A stretch of 64,000 nucleotides of DNA from Edaphobacter sp. (GTDB lineage Bacteria; Acidobacteriota; Terriglobia; Terriglobales; Acidobacteriaceae): the NCBI GenBank assembly GCA_025462645.1, contig JAOAPB010000104.1, forward strand, positions 1 through 64,000. The letters run 5' to 3'. The notes below the pieces were generated by a model that was not told where the DNA came from, searched no databases, and was given only the letters and a program-made list of their open reading frames with translations. Numbering within the stretch: position 1 is the first letter of the stretch; the number at the start of each line of letters is the position of its first letter. A program made the translations under genes and the position numbers. Of the stretch, positions 1-7,720 are shown piece after piece.

Positions 1-349
1 AACTCTTCCGAAAGCGTCGCATCAAGTTCGGGACGATCTCAAAACCGGCAGTTGATATAAAGCCAATACGAATATGGCCAAGCTTGCCTGCTGACGCCCA
101 CTGAGCTTTCCTCTTGGCAAATTCAAGCTTTTCCAGAGCGACCGCCGCGTCTTCCCGAAACGCCTGCCCAGCCTCCGTAAGCACCGTACCCTGTCGGTTT
201 CGACTTAGGAGTTGGATACCCAATTCGTCCTCAAGCGCTTTGACTTGAAGGCTAAGCGCAGGCTGGCTCAAGTTGAGGAGCCGAGCGCTGCGACCGAAAT
301 GAAGAGTTTCAGCGACGGACAAGAATGAACGGATGTGACGGAATTCCAT
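1..349 (-). CDS. LysR-family transcriptional regulator (3' end cut by window edge)
   Basis: The first 116 residues are visible, starting at the ATG complementary to 347-349 with an AGGAGG-like ribosome site just upstream. The N-terminus (MEFRHIRSFLSVAETLHFG, then the LSQPALSLQVKALEDELG helix-turn-helix) is a classic LysR winged-helix domain, followed by the start of the effector-binding domain (GHIRIGFISTAGFEIVPNL). It is transcribed divergently from the malonate decarboxylase genes, the usual position of MdcR, so control of that operon in response to malonate is inferred. The effector domain is mostly outside the window, so the ligand cannot be judged. Confidence 0.9.
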   Translation of the reverse strand, partial: MEFRHIRSFLSVAETLHFGRSARLLNLSQPALSLQVKALEDELGIQLLSRNRQGTVLTEAGQAFREDAAVALEKLEFAKRKAQWASAGKLGHIRIGFISTAGFEIVPNLMRRFRKS

Positions 350-403
350 ACGGTCCTCCTGATTAGCTGACGCTATCACGATTATAAAAACACTTCATCG
401 TCG

Positions 404-432
404 CAAATGATGCGTCAGTATCAAATCATTTG
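404..432. promoter_or_regulatory. Inverted repeat in the LysR / mdcA divergent region
   Basis: CAAATGAT (404-411) and ATCATTTG (425-432) form a perfect 8-bp inverted repeat with a 13-bp spacer, in the short gap between the divergent LysR gene and mdcA. LysR proteins bind dyads of this general kind in such gaps, so this is a likely regulator site. It also argues that mdcA starts at 458 and not at the upstream in-frame ATG at 407, which would put the dyad inside the gene. Confidence 0.5.
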
Positions 433-457
433 TGCGGGCAAGAGGGAGGCAGAGACG

Positions 458-2113
458 ATGAACGAGCAAAGGCTGCAACAAGCATCTTCGTGGACTAGGC
501 GGCGTGACGAGAAGGAGCGCCGAATGCAGGCGGTGATGCGGTGGATGAGCGGCCCCGTACTACCTACCGACAAGACAGTTGAAGCCCTTGAAGTCCTGGT
601 CGTGGCGGGAGATCGAATTGTCTTGGAGGGAGACAATCAGAAGCAGGCCGACTTTTTATCGCGGTCCCTTGTAAAAGTTGATGCGAAAAAGATACACGAC
701 CTGCATCTAATCATCTCCAGCATTAGCCGTCCCGAACACCTCACGTTGTTCGAACTCGGAATTGCAAAGAAGGTGGACTTCGCGTTTGCAGGACCTCAGA
801 GCCTTCGTGTTGCACAGCTACTCGAGGACGGGGTCCTCGAAATTGGCGCGGTTCACACTTACGTCGAGTTGTACGCTCGCTTGCTGGTCGATCTCATCCC
901 AAATGTCGTCCTTGTGTGTGCAGAGCAGGCGGACCGCGAAGGCAATCTTTTTACAGGACCGAATACAGAAGACACACCTGTCATCGTGGAGGCTGCGGCT
1001 TTCCACGACGCGATCGTGATCGTTCAGGTGAATGAGATCGTCGAAAAACTGCCCCGCGTCGATATCCCTGGGTCTTGGATCGATATCATTGTTCAAGCAG
1101 ACAAGCCGTTCGCCCTCGAACCTCTTTTCACGCGAGATCCCCGACACATCAACGATCTCCAGATCCTGACTGCGATGATGGTGATTCGAGGCGTGTACGA
1201 GCGGCATGAAGTTCGATCGTTAAATCATGGCATCGGTTTCGATACCGCAGCCATCGAGCTTTTACTTCCCACCTACGCCGAGTCTCTTGGCCTTCGCGGA
1301 AAGATTTGCGAGCACTGGGCTCTGAATCCCCATCCCACCTTGATCCCTGCGATCGAGAGCGGTTGGGTCAAAAGCATTCATTCTTTTGGAAGCGAAGTTG
1401 GTATGGACAAGTACATCCGTGCGCGTCCAGATATCTTCTTCACCGGTCGCGATGGAAGTCTCCGCTCCAACCGAATCCTCTGTCAGTTAGCAGGACAGTA
1501 TGCCGTTGACGCGTTCGTCGGCGCCACTTTGCAGATGGATGGAGACGCTAATTCCTCCACTGTGACAACCGGACGACTTGCTGGGTTCGGAGGTGCTCCG
1601 AATATGGGAAACGACCCGCATGGCCGCAGGCACTCCAGTGCCGCATGGCTTGATCTGAAGACTGTTCCCAGTCCGACTGCTCGGGGCCGAAAGATCGTGG
1701 TGCAGACGCTGGAGACATTCACAAGTGGCGGTGTTCCTGCATTCGTCCAAACTTTAGATGCGGTCCAAGTCGGCCAAAAAGCAGGAATGCCACTCGCTCC
1801 GATCATGATTTACGGGGATGACGTGAGCCACGTCGTCACGGAAGAAGGCATCGCCTACCTTTACAAAGCTGAGGGCGCCGAGGAGCGTCGGCGGGCACTC
1901 GCTGCGGTGGCGGGTGTCAGTCCGATTGGCCTCAAGGCCAAGGCGACTGAGACGGCGGAGCTTCGGCGCAAAGGTGTCATTGCCTATCCGGAAGACCTTG
2001 GAGTTCACCGGCTCCAGTCCAATCGCTCGCTGCTTGCGGCCCGCAGCATGGGAGATCTGGTGGCTTGGTCCGGCGGCCTTTATCAACCACCTGCAAAGTT
2101 CAGGAACTGGTAG
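458..2113 (+). CDS. mdcA: Malonate decarboxylase, alpha subunit (acetyl-S-ACP:malonate ACP transferase)
   Basis: About 551 residues. MdcA swaps acetyl for malonyl on the phosphoribosyl-dephospho-CoA arm of the small acyl-carrier subunit, the first step of biotin-independent malonate decarboxylation in the cytoplasm. The sequence shows the CoA-transferase-like fold with conserved stretches such as FAFAGPQSLRVAQLLEDG, GPNTEDTPVIVEAAAFHDAI and TTGRLAGFGGAPNMG. The ATG at 458 is chosen because GGAGG lies 9 bases upstream (444-448); an in-frame ATG at 407 has no such site. The stop TAG overlaps the GTG start of the next gene, showing tight coupling in an operon. Confidence 0.93.
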   Translation: MNEQRLQQASSWTRRRDEKERRMQAVMRWMSGPVLPTDKTVEALEVLVVAGDRIVLEGDNQKQADFLSRSLVKVDAKKIHDLHLIISSISRPEHLTLFELGIAKKVDFAFAGPQSLRVAQLLEDGVLEIGAVHTYVELYARLLVDLIPNVVLVCAEQADREGNLFTGPNTEDTPVIVEAAAFHDAIVIVQVNEIVEKLPRVDIPGSWIDIIVQADKPFALEPLFTRDPRHINDLQILTAMMVIRGVYERHEVRSLNHGIGFDTAAIELLLPTYAESLGLRGKICEHWALNPHPTLIPAIESGWVKSIHSFGSEVGMDKYIRARPDIFFTGRDGSLRSNRILCQLAGQYAVDAFVGATLQMDGDANSSTVTTGRLAGFGGAPNMGNDPHGRRHSSAAWLDLKTVPSPTARGRKIVVQTLETFTSGGVPAFVQTLDAVQVGQKAGMPLAPIMIYGDDVSHVVTEEGIAYLYKAEGAEERRRALAAVAGVSPIGLKAKATETAELRRKGVIAYPEDLGVHRLQSNRSLLAARSMGDLVAWSGGLYQPPAKFRNW

Positions 2114-3027
2114 TGCCATACGCGATCTCCACAAATCGAATCGTCTGGCAAGCCAGTCGTTGGCATCCCCACCATCTCGCGTCCATCGCGAAGCAGGCGC
2201 TGATCGCCGAAGCGGAACTAACCCCAAAGCCTGGTTTGGTTGATCGGCGCGGATCAGGTGCACACACCGATCTGTCGTTGGACCTGATGAGGCATTCGGC
2301 TGAAACCATTGAACCGTTCTTCGCTTCAATGGCAGTTGCATCCAGCAAACGCCCACTGAGTCGCTTGTTACGTGAAGAACTGGGCGCGATCGGGCGAAAA
2401 GCTGAACATGCCATGTTTCTTGCCACTAGCGGGACAAATACCCACAAGGGAGCAATCTGGGTGCTCGGGCTGTTAGTCGCCGCTGCGAGCCAGACCAAAG
2501 ACCTGAACCCTATACGAGTAGCGGGATTGGCTGGTTCTATTGCCCGTCTTCCAGATCTTGTACGCCCTGAGCTGGTTTCGCATGGCGATGTTGTGCGAGA
2601 GCGTTACGGGGTGGTTGGAGCGAGAGGCGAGGCCTATACAGATTTTCCGCACGTAGTGAAGGTTGGAATTCCGGCGTTTCGAGCCGCACGTGTTACCGGA
2701 AAATCCGAGACGGTAAGCCGACTCTTCTCATTGCTGAGCATCATGGCCGAACTTGACGACACGTGTGTTCTCTATCGCAGCGGTCTCGAAGGCGGCGAAG
2801 TGGTCAAAGCTGGTGCGAAGGCCGTGCTTGCAGTTGGCGGTCCTGGAAGCCAAGAGGGAGATGCGGCTTTACGGCGGTTTGATCGAAAGCTGCTTGAGAA
2901 ACGGATATCTCCAGGAGGCAGCGCTGATCTTTTGGCAGCTTCACTCTTCCTGGATTGTCTGGAATCTGGTCGTGAAGCGATTCAAAGGGACCAAAGTGTT
3001 GGGAAGGAGACTTATGGAGAAGATTGA
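2113..3027 (+). CDS. mdcB: Triphosphoribosyl-dephospho-CoA synthase MdcB
   Basis: About 304 residues. MdcB makes 2'-(5''-triphosphoribosyl)-3'-dephospho-CoA from ATP and dephospho-CoA, the precursor of the malonate decarboxylase prosthetic group. Family hallmarks are EAELTPKPGLVDRRGSGAHT near residue 30, the TNTHKGAIW segment near residue 105, and GARGEAYTDFPHV near residue 195. The start is taken as the GTG at 2113, which overlaps the mdcA stop (TAGTG); an in-frame ATG at 2065 would overlap mdcA by 49 bases and add 16 residues not seen in the family. The 3' end overlaps mdcC by 14 bases. Confidence 0.92.
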   Translation: MPYAISTNRIVWQASRWHPHHLASIAKQALIAEAELTPKPGLVDRRGSGAHTDLSLDLMRHSAETIEPFFASMAVASSKRPLSRLLREELGAIGRKAEHAMFLATSGTNTHKGAIWVLGLLVAAASQTKDLNPIRVAGLAGSIARLPDLVRPELVSHGDVVRERYGVVGARGEAYTDFPHVVKVGIPAFRAARVTGKSETVSRLFSLLSIMAELDDTCVLYRSGLEGGEVVKAGAKAVLAVGGPGSQEGDAALRRFDRKLLEKRISPGGSADLLAASLFLDCLESGREAIQRDQSVGKETYGED

Positions 3028-3310
3028 GTTCGACTATCCAGCGGCAAAGCGCGGCATAACCAAGAGAGCCCACGTCGGCGTGGTGGGATCGGGAGACATG
3101 GAGATCCTTCTCGAACCCTCTACAACAGAGAACGCGCATGTCTCGATCACAACGAGCGTCAATGGATTTCGGGAAACGTGGAAGTCCGTCTTCGATCGAT
3201 TTTTTTCCAAGTTCGATGGTGCTACAAGTATTCAGATAAATGATGCAGGCGCAACACCAGGAAGTGTCTTGCTGCGATTGGAGCAGGCAGTGGAGGTAAT
3301 CGAGCAATGA
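3014..3310 (+). CDS. mdcC: Malonate decarboxylase acyl carrier protein (delta subunit)
   Basis: 98 residues, the normal size of MdcC. It carries the acetyl/malonyl group on a phosphoribosyl-dephospho-CoA arm attached to a serine. The likely attachment site is Ser26 in VGVVGSGDMEILLEP, which matches the conserved VGSGD(M/L)E motif. The start ATG at 3014 has GGGAAGGAGA 4 bases upstream and lies inside the end of mdcB. The stop overlaps the mdcD start as ATGA. It sits in the same strand and order as in known mdc clusters. Confidence 0.93.
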   Translation: MEKIEFDYPAAKRGITKRAHVGVVGSGDMEILLEPSTTENAHVSITTSVNGFRETWKSVFDRFFSKFDGATSIQINDAGATPGSVLLRLEQAVEVIEQ

Positions 3311-4182
3311 GCGACTCGACCTTTGTACCGTCATTTGTCAATCGCAGAAGTTTCATCGAACTAAATGGCCGGGCGCGAGCGCAGAGTCTGCTTGATGAAG
3401 GAACCGGAAAAGAGCTGGTCGGCCCCTTCGACCGTGTCGAATCGCCCTGGCTTCCGATGCAGGATGCAGTACCGCAGGCTGATGACGGCTGCATTGTCTT
3501 GAAAGGGCGCATCGCGGGGAATCCGGTCGTTCTCATCTCACTCGAAGGCGCGTTCCAGGGCGGAAGCATCGGAGAGGTTTCTGGGGCGAAGATGACGGCA
3601 GCGCTCGATCTGGCTACGAGAGATTCATCTGCCGGAACGCCAACCGCTGCTGTACTCCTACTCGAAACAGGCGGAGTCCGACTGCAGGAAGCGAACCTGG
3701 GTCTTGCGGCTGTCGCGGAAGTAATCGCGTCCATTCTCTCCCTTCGTCAACATGCCCCCGTGATCACTGTCGTAGCTGGAACCGTCGGTTGTTTTGGAGG
3801 AATGTCGCTCGCCGCTGGTGTTTCAAGTTATGTCGTCATGACGCGTGAGGCACGACTTGGCCTGAACGGTCCTGAAGTCATCGAGCAGGAGTCTGGCATA
3901 GAAGAGTTCGATGCTTCGGACAGGGCTCTGATATGGGCAGTTCACGGCGGTGAGCAGCGAGTGGGCATGGGCCTGGCAGATGCACTTGTTGAGGACAGTA
4001 TTGACGAGATCTCATCAGCGGTTCGCAAGTACGTGCTCGCCGGTAAACCTGCGCAGCACAGAAGCGAACAGGTCCCACTATACCGTGAACGTATCGCAGC
4101 CCTTGATACCTCGAAACAGATTGATCCACTGACGTTGCGAGAGCAGTGGAGCCTACGTGACTCCCAAGGAGGTGCGCGATGA
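3307..4182 (+). CDS. mdcD: Malonate decarboxylase, beta subunit
   Basis: 291 residues. With MdcE it forms the malonyl-S-ACP decarboxylase, a crotonase-fold enzyme related to carboxyltransferases. Visible family features are LVGPFDRVESPWLP near residue 37, AVLLLETGGVRLQEANLGLA near residue 117 and GCFGGMSLAAGVSSYVVMT near residue 160. Start and stop both overlap neighbours by four bases (ATGA at 3307 and 4179), so it is co-translated with mdcC and mdcE. Length and order agree with the family. Confidence 0.93.
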   Translation: MSDSTFVPSFVNRRSFIELNGRARAQSLLDEGTGKELVGPFDRVESPWLPMQDAVPQADDGCIVLKGRIAGNPVVLISLEGAFQGGSIGEVSGAKMTAALDLATRDSSAGTPTAAVLLLETGGVRLQEANLGLAAVAEVIASILSLRQHAPVITVVAGTVGCFGGMSLAAGVSSYVVMTREARLGLNGPEVIEQESGIEEFDASDRALIWAVHGGEQRVGMGLADALVEDSIDEISSAVRKYVLAGKPAQHRSEQVPLYRERIAALDTSKQIDPLTLREQWSLRDSQGGAR

Positions 4183-5012
4183 GCGAGCACGTAGGATTGC
4201 GAGGCAGAGCCTGGTTCCAGGCGCTGGCGGGAAAAGACCAGCCGCGAACCGGAGATCCCGGCTCGGTCCTAACGGCAGAGGCGCAAGTATGTAGTGAGAC
4301 CGCAATATTTCTTTGTGTCGTACCGAATCCAGACAGTCGATTCCCGTGTGTGCGAGACGGGCAGGTGGGTCTTGAAGAAGCTTATGCCTTGGCAACCCGG
4401 ATACGGGAAGCGATTGACGATGACCGTGATAAGCCGAAAGCCGAGAAGCGCCCAATCATCGCCATTATCGATGTAAAAAGTCAGGCATACGGTCGTCGTG
4501 AAGAGACAGCCGGAATCTTCCTCGCAGCCGCAGCTTCGGCCGATGCGTACGCGTCAGCTCGAATGGCTGGACATCCAGTCATTTCCCTGGTCGTAGGTCG
4601 CGCGTTTTCCGGAGGCTTTTTGACCCATGGCTATCAAGCGAATCGAATCCTCGCATTCGACGATTCGGGAGTGACGATCCACGCTATGCACAAAGAGGCC
4701 GCCGCGCGAATCACCCGCCGTTCCGTCTCCGACTTGGAGCGCTTGGGATACCAAATTGCTCCCATGTCATACGACGTTCGGGATTATGCAAAACTCGGCA
4801 CCCTTCACAAATTGCTTCACGTGAACAATCCCATCGAGCCTACGGAGTCAGAGATTGTTGAAGTAAAACAGGCCATTGCCGATGCCGTCGCCGACGCGCG
4901 TACGGGGGCTGAAGACCTCGGCAACCGTTTGAATTCACCTGCAGCTAAGGAGACACGAAAGGCCGGTCGGACCGTGCGGACACTGATGGAAAAACAATGG
5001 GTGACCGCTTAA
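4179..5012 (+). CDS. mdcE: Malonate decarboxylase, gamma subunit
   Basis: 277 residues. MdcE pairs with MdcD to release CO2 from malonyl-ACP. Conserved blocks are PIIAIIDVKSQAYGRREE (about residues 88-105), HPVISLVVGRAFSGGFLTHG (about 131-150) and the VTIHAMHKEAAARITRRS stretch. The N-terminus (GLRGRAWFQALAG) also matches the family. The start ATG at 4179 overlaps the mdcD stop; the stop TAA at 5010-5012 is followed at once by the start region of the next gene. Confidence 0.92.
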   Translation: MSEHVGLRGRAWFQALAGKDQPRTGDPGSVLTAEAQVCSETAIFLCVVPNPDSRFPCVRDGQVGLEEAYALATRIREAIDDDRDKPKAEKRPIIAIIDVKSQAYGRREETAGIFLAAAASADAYASARMAGHPVISLVVGRAFSGGFLTHGYQANRILAFDDSGVTIHAMHKEAAARITRRSVSDLERLGYQIAPMSYDVRDYAKLGTLHKLLHVNNPIEPTESEIVEVKQAIADAVADARTGAEDLGNRLNSPAAKETRKAGRTVRTLMEKQWVTA

Positions 5013-5020
5013 GGCCTCTT

Positions 5021-6625
5021 ATGAGAAAGGTACTCGCTGACGCACTCGTTCCAATCTTTACCGGTTTGCTGCTCGGTTATTGGGCCGGACGGCGAGGATT
5101 AATGGATAGCATCAACATCCGTAACCTGATTGTTTTCGTGATGACCTTCTCTGCTCCATGCGCCCTCTTTTCGATCATCATCGAAACTTCTCGTGAAGTT
5201 CTTCAGCAACAGCTAATGATGGCGTTTGCGATTGCTCTCGTATTTACCGGGATATATCTGGGATGGTATTTTTGGGCGCGTTATCGTGTCGGCATGTCCA
5301 TCCCCGATGGCGCTGTGCTCGCTTTGACCTTTGGATTTCCCAATAGTGCTGCAATGGCTGTATCCCTTCTATCAAGCACATTCGGACCGAAAGCATCCGT
5401 GCCGGCGGCACTATCCATAGTCGTCGGCTCGATCACCATAGTGCCAATCACATTAGAGCTACTGAAACTAGGCAGTAAAACCGTTAAACCCGAGATCCCC
5501 GCGAGGGCTCTACTACGCGGAATCCTTCGTTCATTTGCCCGTCTGGTAGTTTGCGCTCCAATTATCGCTCTACTGTTTGCGTGCCTTCATGTACATTTCC
5601 CCACATATGCAATAAGAGCCTTGAATACTCTCGGCAGTGCGATTAACGGCAGCGCGCTTGTACTCACCGGATTAGTGATCTCAGTGCATCCCTTCCGCAT
5701 GAATCCTGCTGTGCCGTCGACGACAGCCGCCAAGCTGATTGTTCAGCCGCTTTTGGCTCTATGCATCACGCTGCTGCTTCATATGAGCCACGACCAGATT
5801 CGCAATATCACCCTCATTAGCGCGATCCCCGGAGGATTCTTCGGACGTGCGTTCGGAAAATCATTCAATGCGACACCTGAGATTGCGAGCTCCGGACTAA
5901 CTGCCACCTATGGTTTCGCTGTCGTCACGTTGCCGTTTATGGATTCTGGTCCTGAGCCGATTCGTGTGAGCCTAATGTCTATGCGATCTCCAATCCCGTA
6001 TGCACATGATCTTCTCCTCGTGAAGTCAATGTTGATCGAGGAAGCATGCATAGCCGAACCGGCATGGGTTAGACCTGCGTTAGCGAAATATCTGTGGGTC
6101 GTCGCACGCCGTGCTATTTCCCCAAAGGATCGAATCGCCGTCGGAGTACGTGGACAGGAGCGGCAACAACGTTGGGGTGGGTTCATGAGGAAGGACCAGA
6201 TAGTGAAGATGATCGCTCCATGGCGTCTGCGCTCTGGTCTGGCGAATACGGTGAGGCTCAGTCTTCCTGCAATGCAGTCACTTCGTTTCCTCGAGATCGA
6301 GTTGGCTTCGCTCTCTAACGATTGGGGGCCAGGCGGAAGCGTCGGATATGAGCTAGCCAGCCGTGCACCTGTCGTCACACGAGAAAGTGACCTTGACCTC
6401 GTAATCAGTGCTCCAGATCGCTTTGATAGAGATTTCGCTCGGCATTTGTGGAAGAAGATCGCTCTAGCGCCGGCTAAGGTTGACGTGCGAATTGAGACAA
6501 CCTGGTGTGGGTTCTCTTTGGAGGAATATGTTCGCAGAAACTCTGAAAAGCTCCTCGTTCGTACTTCGACGGGCCCCCGACTCACAACTGACCCATGGAA
6601 TCAACCGGCAGGGGGCAATGAATGA
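5021..6625 (+). CDS. Fused malonate transporter (AEC family, MdcF) and phosphoribosyl-dephospho-CoA transferase (MdcG)
   Basis: 534 residues in one frame. Residues 1 to about 305 are a hydrophobic AEC (auxin efflux carrier) permease like MdcF, with about ten membrane segments and FGFPNSAAMAVSLL; this would move malonate. From about residue 315 the sequence becomes soluble and matches MdcG, which loads the prosthetic group onto the carrier protein: SPIPYAHDLLLV, DRIAVGVRGQERQQRWGG, GPGGSVGYELASR, SDLDLVIS and GFSLEEYVRRNSEKLLVR. In known clusters these are separate genes. No stop lies at the junction, and no clear ribosome site precedes internal ATGs there (e.g. 5938). The ATG at 5021 is favoured over 4997 because AAGG sits 6 bases upstream. 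The last permease helix looks slightly shortened at the join. Confidence 0.85.
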   Translation: MRKVLADALVPIFTGLLLGYWAGRRGLMDSINIRNLIVFVMTFSAPCALFSIIIETSREVLQQQLMMAFAIALVFTGIYLGWYFWARYRVGMSIPDGAVLALTFGFPNSAAMAVSLLSSTFGPKASVPAALSIVVGSITIVPITLELLKLGSKTVKPEIPARALLRGILRSFARLVVCAPIIALLFACLHVHFPTYAIRALNTLGSAINGSALVLTGLVISVHPFRMNPAVPSTTAAKLIVQPLLALCITLLLHMSHDQIRNITLISAIPGGFFGRAFGKSFNATPEIASSGLTATYGFAVVTLPFMDSGPEPIRVSLMSMRSPIPYAHDLLLVKSMLIEEACIAEPAWVRPALAKYLWVVARRAISPKDRIAVGVRGQERQQRWGGFMRKDQIVKMIAPWRLRSGLANTVRLSLPAMQSLRFLEIELASLSNDWGPGGSVGYELASRAPVVTRESDLDLVISAPDRFDRDFARHLWKKIALAPAKVDVRIETTWCGFSLEEYVRRNSEKLLVRTSTGPRLTTDPWNQPAGGNE

Positions 6626-7539
6626 AGGTCGCATTCCTGTTCCCTGGGCAGGGTTCTCAGGTGCCTGAGATGCTTCACCATCTCATATCCCATCGAGCGG
6701 CGGAAGAGGTGTTGCAGGAGATGAGTCAAACTTTGGGCTTCGACGTCCGAGTCACCGACTCGGAGAATGCTCTCAAGTCCACAATATCTATTCAACTCGG
6801 GCTTCTGGCTTCAGGGGTCGCCACGGCGCGCGTCCTGGTACAGAATGGTGTGCGACCCACCGCGGTAGTTGGTCTATCGGTTGGAGCCTTCGCTGCCGCA
6901 GTGGTTGCCGAAGCAATCTCCCTTGTCGATGCTACTAGACTGGTACGGTCTCGTGCCGAACAGATGGAGATGATGTATCCAAGCGGCTACGGTTTGGCAG
7001 CGCTCATTGGTCTGAATGAGACTCAAGTCAGTGGACTCGTCAAAGCCGTCAGCAGCGAAACTCATCCAGTGTTCGTGGGGAACATTAATGCTCCGCAACA
7101 GATCGTGATTGCTGGCTCTATCGACGGGATAAAAGAGGTGTTAAGCCGAGCCGTTGAGCTGGGAGCACGCAAAGCTGAGCTTCTACATGTCTCTGTTCCA
7201 TCTCACTGCCCGCTATTACAACCGATCGCAACATCTCTCCGGGAACAGTTGCGATCGATGCAAATTCGTGATCCGCAGTTCGTCTATGTCTCCAATGTCA
7301 AAGCGAGAGCTATTCGTTCCGCAGTCGGTATTGCAACAGATCTGGCGGACAACATCGCTCACGGAGTGCGATGGCACGACGCTACCAGTGTGGCGCAAGA
7401 ATTAGGCTGTCAGCTTTTTCTGGAAATGCCGCCCGGTCATGCTTTGAGCGACCTCGTCCGCGAGAACTTGTCGGAGGTCGAGGCGTATCCCGTCGTTTCC
7501 GGCAGCATAGACAGGTTTTTCAAACGTGCTCAAAGCTGA
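6622..7539 (+). CDS. mdcH: Malonate decarboxylase-linked malonyl-CoA transacylase
   Basis: 305 residues of the FabD/MdcH acyltransferase fold. MdcH charges the decarboxylase carrier protein from malonyl-CoA to start the cycle. It opens with FLFPGQGSQVPEMLHHL, and the nucleophile serine is in VVGLSVGAFAAAV (residue about 91), the GLSVGAF form typical of MdcH rather than GHSxGE of FabD. Later family features include NINAPQQIVIAG and VPSHCPLLQPIA, which holds the active-site histidine. The start overlaps the stop of the preceding fusion gene (ATGA). It is the last intact gene of the mdc operon. Confidence 0.92.
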   Translation: MKVAFLFPGQGSQVPEMLHHLISHRAAEEVLQEMSQTLGFDVRVTDSENALKSTISIQLGLLASGVATARVLVQNGVRPTAVVGLSVGAFAAAVVAEAISLVDATRLVRSRAEQMEMMYPSGYGLAALIGLNETQVSGLVKAVSSETHPVFVGNINAPQQIVIAGSIDGIKEVLSRAVELGARKAELLHVSVPSHCPLLQPIATSLREQLRSMQIRDPQFVYVSNVKARAIRSAVGIATDLADNIAHGVRWHDATSVAQELGCQLFLEMPPGHALSDLVRENLSEVEAYPVVSGSIDRFFKRAQS

Positions 7540-7552
7540 AGTCGTTATTGGC

Positions 7553-7678
7553 GCTAGCTTTATCGTCTACGGCGCCTACGCGGCAGACTCCCCATTGGTG
7601 GAGTCAGGCCTGCTGGGACCGGTGAAGCTCCTGCGTCAGAAGGGCGCCGCTGCACAGGCTCGCTCCGGTGGGCAGTAA
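7553..7678 (+). pseudogene. C-terminal remnant of a GH106-type glycoside hydrolase
   Basis: The reading frame ending at TAA 7676-7678 gives VYGAYAADSPLVESGLLGPV and then KLLRQ. This aligns with the C-terminus of the GH106 enzyme encoded at 12954-16370 (NPYKANSPLLPSGLIGPVQV): about 12 of 22 positions are identical, including S-P-L, S-G-L and G-P-V. Nothing of the remaining thousand or so residues is present upstream; mdcH ends at 7539. The stub marks a recombination junction between the mdc block and the rhamnoside locus. The frame is open back to about 7526, but nothing before about 7553 resembles the family. Confidence 0.65.
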
Positions 7679-7720
7679 GGACTGCGGCGCGCAGATCGAG
7701 CGCCACACGTTCCTTCCCGG

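Noticed and set aside
407..457. Upstream in-frame start of mdcA at 407
   Set aside because: No ribosome site, and it would place the LysR-type dyad inside the gene; the ATG at 458 has GGAGG at the right distance.
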